DNA of 64,000 bases from contig NZ_JALLPK010000001.1 in NCBI RefSeq assembly GCF_023276375.1, positions 186,001 through 250,000 of the forward strand, given 5' to 3'. The notes beneath the pieces were generated by a model that saw only the letters and a list, made by a program, of their open reading frames with translations, was not told the DNA's origin and made no database searches. The stretch comes from Halocatena marina. GTDB taxonomy: Archaea; Halobacteriota; Halobacteria; Halobacteriales; Haloarculaceae. Shown here one piece after another: positions 61,804-64,000 of the stretch. Both the position numbers and the translations under genes were made by a program. The number at the start of each line of letters is the position of its first letter. Position 1 is the first letter of the stretch.

Positions 61804-62751
61804 CTATACCTCGACAGTTTCAAGTGCCGTCTCAATGAGTTCTTCTGGCGTTTCGTGGCTACTCGGTGGGACTCGTATCCTGTGTGCAAGTACTGCTCTT
61901 GCTTCCTGTTGGATATCGTCTGGGATAACGTAGCTACGCTGGTTGAGCACGGCCCGTGCCTGCGCAGCGCGCAACAACGTGATCGATCCACGAGGACTCA
62001 CTCCCAACTGTGCCTTTTCGCGTGTATATCGAGAGAGGTTGGTAATGTACTCTCGAATGGCGTCTTCAACACGCACACGAGAGACAGTCTGTCGAGCCGA
62101 CCGGAGATCCTCGATGGCCGCAACAGGCGTCAACGAATCGATCGGATGGTCACCGACAACGCGGGCAAGTACCTGTGACTCTTCATCCTCGCCCGGATAT
62201 CCGAGGTGAAGCTTTTTCATGAACCGATCGATTTCGGCGATCGGAAGATCATAGGTACGGTTACGCTCGACCGAGTTTTGTGTGGCGATGACAGTGAACG
62301 GATCCGGCATCCGGCGTGTCTTGCCATCGACTGTCACCTGCTTTTCTTCCATCGCCTCCAGCAGCGCGCTCTGTGTCTTTGGAGGCGCACGGTTGATCTC
62401 GTCGGCGAGCACAACGTTTGCGAATATCGGCCCGTTTCGGAAGTCGAACTCTCGTGTCTTCTGATTGAAGACGTTCACGCCGGTCACGTCGCTCGGAAGA
62501 AGGTCTGGCGTGAACTGAATCCGCTTGAATATCCCGTCGATCGACCGGGCAATGGACCGTGCGAGCATCGTCTTTCCAACGCCCGGTACGTCTTCAAGGA
62601 GCACATTCCCCTGTGCTAATAACGACGTTACAAGATGCTCGACGGTATCGTGGTGACCAACGATAACTCGCTCTACGTTCGTCATCACGCTCTGTGCTAA
62701 CTCCTTTGGCTGCTCTACGTCGATAGTCTCTGCAGTGATATTGTCTGTCAT
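61804..62751 (-). CDS. MoxR-family AAA+ ATPase
   Basis: A 315-residue AAA+ chaperone-like ATPase. Walker A is DVPGVGKTMLARSIA (near residue 58), Walker B VLADEINRAPPKTQSALLEA (near 112), the sensor region PFTVIATQNSVERNRTYDLP and the lid with RGSITLLRAAQARAVLNQRS. It is first in the three-gene operon and its promoter is in the region 62752-63070. Role: remodelling of a target protein jointly with DUF58; target unknown. Confidence 0.95.
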   Translation of the reverse strand: MTDNITAETIDVEQPKELAQSVMTNVERVIVGHHDTVEHLVTSLLAQGNVLLEDVPGVGKTMLARSIARSIDGIFKRIQFTPDLLPSDVTGVNVFNQKTREFDFRNGPIFANVVLADEINRAPPKTQSALLEAMEEKQVTVDGKTRRMPDPFTVIATQNSVERNRTYDLPIAEIDRFMKKLHLGYPGEDEESQVLARVVGDHPIDSLTPVAAIEDLRSARQTVSRVRVEDAIREYITNLSRYTREKAQLGVSPRGSITLLRAAQARAVLNQRSYVIPDDIQQEARAVLAHRIRVPPSSHETPEELIETALETVEV

Positions 62752-63070
62752 AACTCGCGCCTACTACAAGTGACTCTCACAAGCGTACATACGGCTTCTC
62801 GATGCAGAGTATAGGTCGAGCTCACATTCCGCTTGTCGGGCCGAAGCGTAGTAACTCTGCTGGGTTACATTGTCGGTAAAAAACACGGATTCGAACATCC
62901 TTGCCACAGTATTATCGGTAAAAAATAATGATAAAAGGCTAAAAACGTTCGAATAATCGTTCGAACTGTTCAATCCCTATACTGCAGTCGCCTCTAAAAC
63001 AGTGAAACCCACTGAAAACCACCGGAACTATTCTCCCCTTTTATGAGATTTGCTGTGTTCTTTCGGTTCG
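62752..63070. other. Divergent regulatory region with direct repeats
   Basis: No gene seen. TCGGTAAAAAA occurs at 62873-62883 and 62915-62925 (42-nt spacing, about four helix turns), and CGTTCGAA occurs at 62946-62953 and 62958-62965 (12 nt apart). These could be regulator sites for the MoxR operon or the membrane winged-helix gene to the right. Confidence 0.5.
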
Positions 63071-63733
63071 ATGAGTACACGTGCATCCCCATCGGAACAG
63101 TCTGGGATTTCCCCGCCCGCCTCCGCTGAAGAAATCACACCACCAACACTTGAACGAGATGACGTCTTCCATCTGCTACAGAACCAGCGGCGGCGGTCGG
63201 TACTCCGGTATCTTTTCGAAAATCCAGCGATCGACTCCGTCGAAATGCGAGTCGTCACAGAACAAGTTGCAGCATGGGAGAATAACACGACAGTCACGAA
63301 GCTAACATCGAACGCACGGCAGCGAGTCTACATCGCACTGTATCAGTCTCATCTCCCCAAACTCGACGATGCTGGCGTCATTGCGTACGATCAAAACCGT
63401 GGGACGATCGAGCCTTGTTCGCTACTGGACGAACTCGAACCGTATCTTTTCACAGATACGACGCCCGACAGTGGTGCTTCTGAGACAGTCGAAGAGTCAG
63501 CAGACGAAACAACACAACAGGAGACCGAATCAGAGATGACGTCCGAAACAGAGAGCGAAGCTGGCTGGTCCGTTTCGTGGAACGACTACTATCTCGGTTT
63601 ATCGGTACTCAGTCTTCTCTTGGTCGTTGCAGTAACACTACTTTTCCCGACTCTGAGTGCAGGCCCGTGGCCGTTGCTCAGCGCTATTATCGGGAGTGTC
63701 TTCGGTCTGAGCGCGCTAATTCAGCGGTCCTAA
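63071..63733 (+). CDS. DUF7344-type winged-helix protein with C-terminal membrane segments
   Basis: A 220-residue protein. LERDDVFHLLQNQRRRSVLR (residues ~28-47) starts a winged helix of the DUF7344 type, with VYIALYQSHLPKLDDAGVIA and the wing YDQNRGTIEPCS following. After an acidic Glu/Thr linker (~125-165) come two TM segments (~175-195 and ~200-218), so it may be a membrane-bound regulator. The ATG at 63071 lies at the start of the family sequence. Compare with the soluble DUF7344-type gene at 32601-33260. Confidence 0.8.
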   Translation: MSTRASPSEQSGISPPASAEEITPPTLERDDVFHLLQNQRRRSVLRYLFENPAIDSVEMRVVTEQVAAWENNTTVTKLTSNARQRVYIALYQSHLPKLDDAGVIAYDQNRGTIEPCSLLDELEPYLFTDTTPDSGASETVEESADETTQQETESEMTSETESEAGWSVSWNDYYLGLSVLSLLLVVAVTLLFPTLSAGPWPLLSAIIGSVFGLSALIQRS

Positions 63734-63777
63734 AGGAATAGTGTGTAATACGTTCGGGGGAGCGTCGTTCTGCTCCG

Positions 63778-64000
63778 CTACTCCAACCCGAGCGGTTTCG
63801 ACATCTTCTCATCGACATGCATATTCATCATCACGTCCGCATCCGCGGTTACCACGTTTGCGTTCGTGCTTGATTGTGTAGTCGTCGATTCCGTAGGTGT
63901 GTTCGTTGTGTCTGTGCTACTTGCCGTTTCGTTCACCGAGTCGCTCGCTGTCTGAGTGCTACTTGTCTGCGTTTCCGCCGGTTCCGTCGAATTAGAAGTA
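63778..64000 (-). CDS. C-terminal part of a Ser/Thr-rich protein (5' end outside window)
   Basis: Open on the reverse strand from the window edge to a TAG at 63778-63780; 73 codons are visible. They encode an Ala/Ser/Thr-rich tract such as TQTASDSVNETASSTDTTNT, typical of a stalk or linker of a secreted haloarchaeal protein, followed by a short end with MMNMHVDEKM. No start codon within the window is needed, and the codon use is consistent. It lacks the PGF-CTERM signal of S-layer-type proteins. The bulk is outside the window, so the family cannot be given. Confidence 0.55.
   Translation of the reverse strand, partial: TSNSTEPAETQTSSTQTASDSVNETASSTDTTNTPTESTTTQSSTNANVVTADADVMMNMHVDEKMSKPLGLE

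Overview
The window comes from a haloarchaeon (class Halobacteria). The evidence is: very acidic Asp/Glu-rich proteins throughout; two archaeal TFB transcription factors; an archaeal-type diadenylate cyclase; 2-oxoacid:ferredoxin oxidoreductase; archaeal pilus-type secretion ATPase and membrane core; many small CxxC zinc-ribbon proteins; and promoters with a TATA element about 25 nt before the start codon (leaderless mRNAs). G+C looks moderate for the class. I cannot name the genus from sequence alone. Nearly all genes are ordinary chromosomal genes. I see no intact insertion sequence, CRISPR array, rRNA or tRNA.

Layout. 1-3.5 kb: tryptophan operon trpD(partial)-F-E-G, with stop/start overlaps at F-E and E-G. 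3.5-7.5 kb: HIT hydrolase plus metal-efflux (CDF) pair, then a reverse-strand TFB gene with small zinc proteins. 7.5-9.3 kb: an AT-richer accessory patch with an XRE regulator convergent on a stand-alone PheRS-type B3/B4 domain gene. 9.3-17.6 kb: tRNA methylthiotransferase, TrkH/TrkA potassium uptake, a flavin disulfide reductase, and c-di-AMP cyclase dacZ followed after 1 nt by an MscS channel. 17.8-24.7 kb: purA, a winged-helix/zinc regulator, a hexapeptide acyltransferase, purD, a DUF255 thioredoxin-domain protein and a small thioredoxin. 25-32.5 kb: DedA protein, a giant MMPL/RND transporter carrying a coiled coil of about 410 residues, its TrmB-family neighbour, and an ABC-2 transporter whose ATPase has degenerate motifs. 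32.6-36.7 kb: winged-helix gene, parallel beta-helix protein, Tat-exported beta-propeller and a YdjM-type membrane protein; the propeller gene is visibly G+C-richer. 36.9-44.0 kb: a seven-gene reverse-strand pilus-type operon (ATPase, membrane core, five pilin-like proteins).

44.4-49.6 kb: second TFB, KorA/KorB, a ferredoxin-reductase-like flavoprotein and a zinc protein. 49.9-51.4 kb: FilR1-type regulator and a decayed-looking reading frame. 51.6-58.4 kb: aconitase, RimI-type acetyltransferase, glutamate dehydrogenase, a DUF5810-DUF5809-Nudix cluster, rhodanese and SUI1/eIF1. 58.4-62.8 kb: MoxR-DUF58-transglutaminase operon. 63-64 kb: membrane winged-helix protein and the C-terminal part of a Ser/Thr-rich protein cut by the window edge.

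Themes. TrkH/TrkA, dacZ and mscS lie within 7 kb and fit a potassium/turgor module. KorAB and aconitase give central carbon flux, with glutamate dehydrogenase joining it to nitrogen. Several surface systems (pilus operon, MMPL coiled coil, beta-helix and beta-propeller proteins) cluster between 25 and 44 kb. The items I would look at first are the XRE/B3-B4 pair with its palindromic promoter, the MMPL coiled coil, and the ABC ATPase with an altered signature and switch residue.
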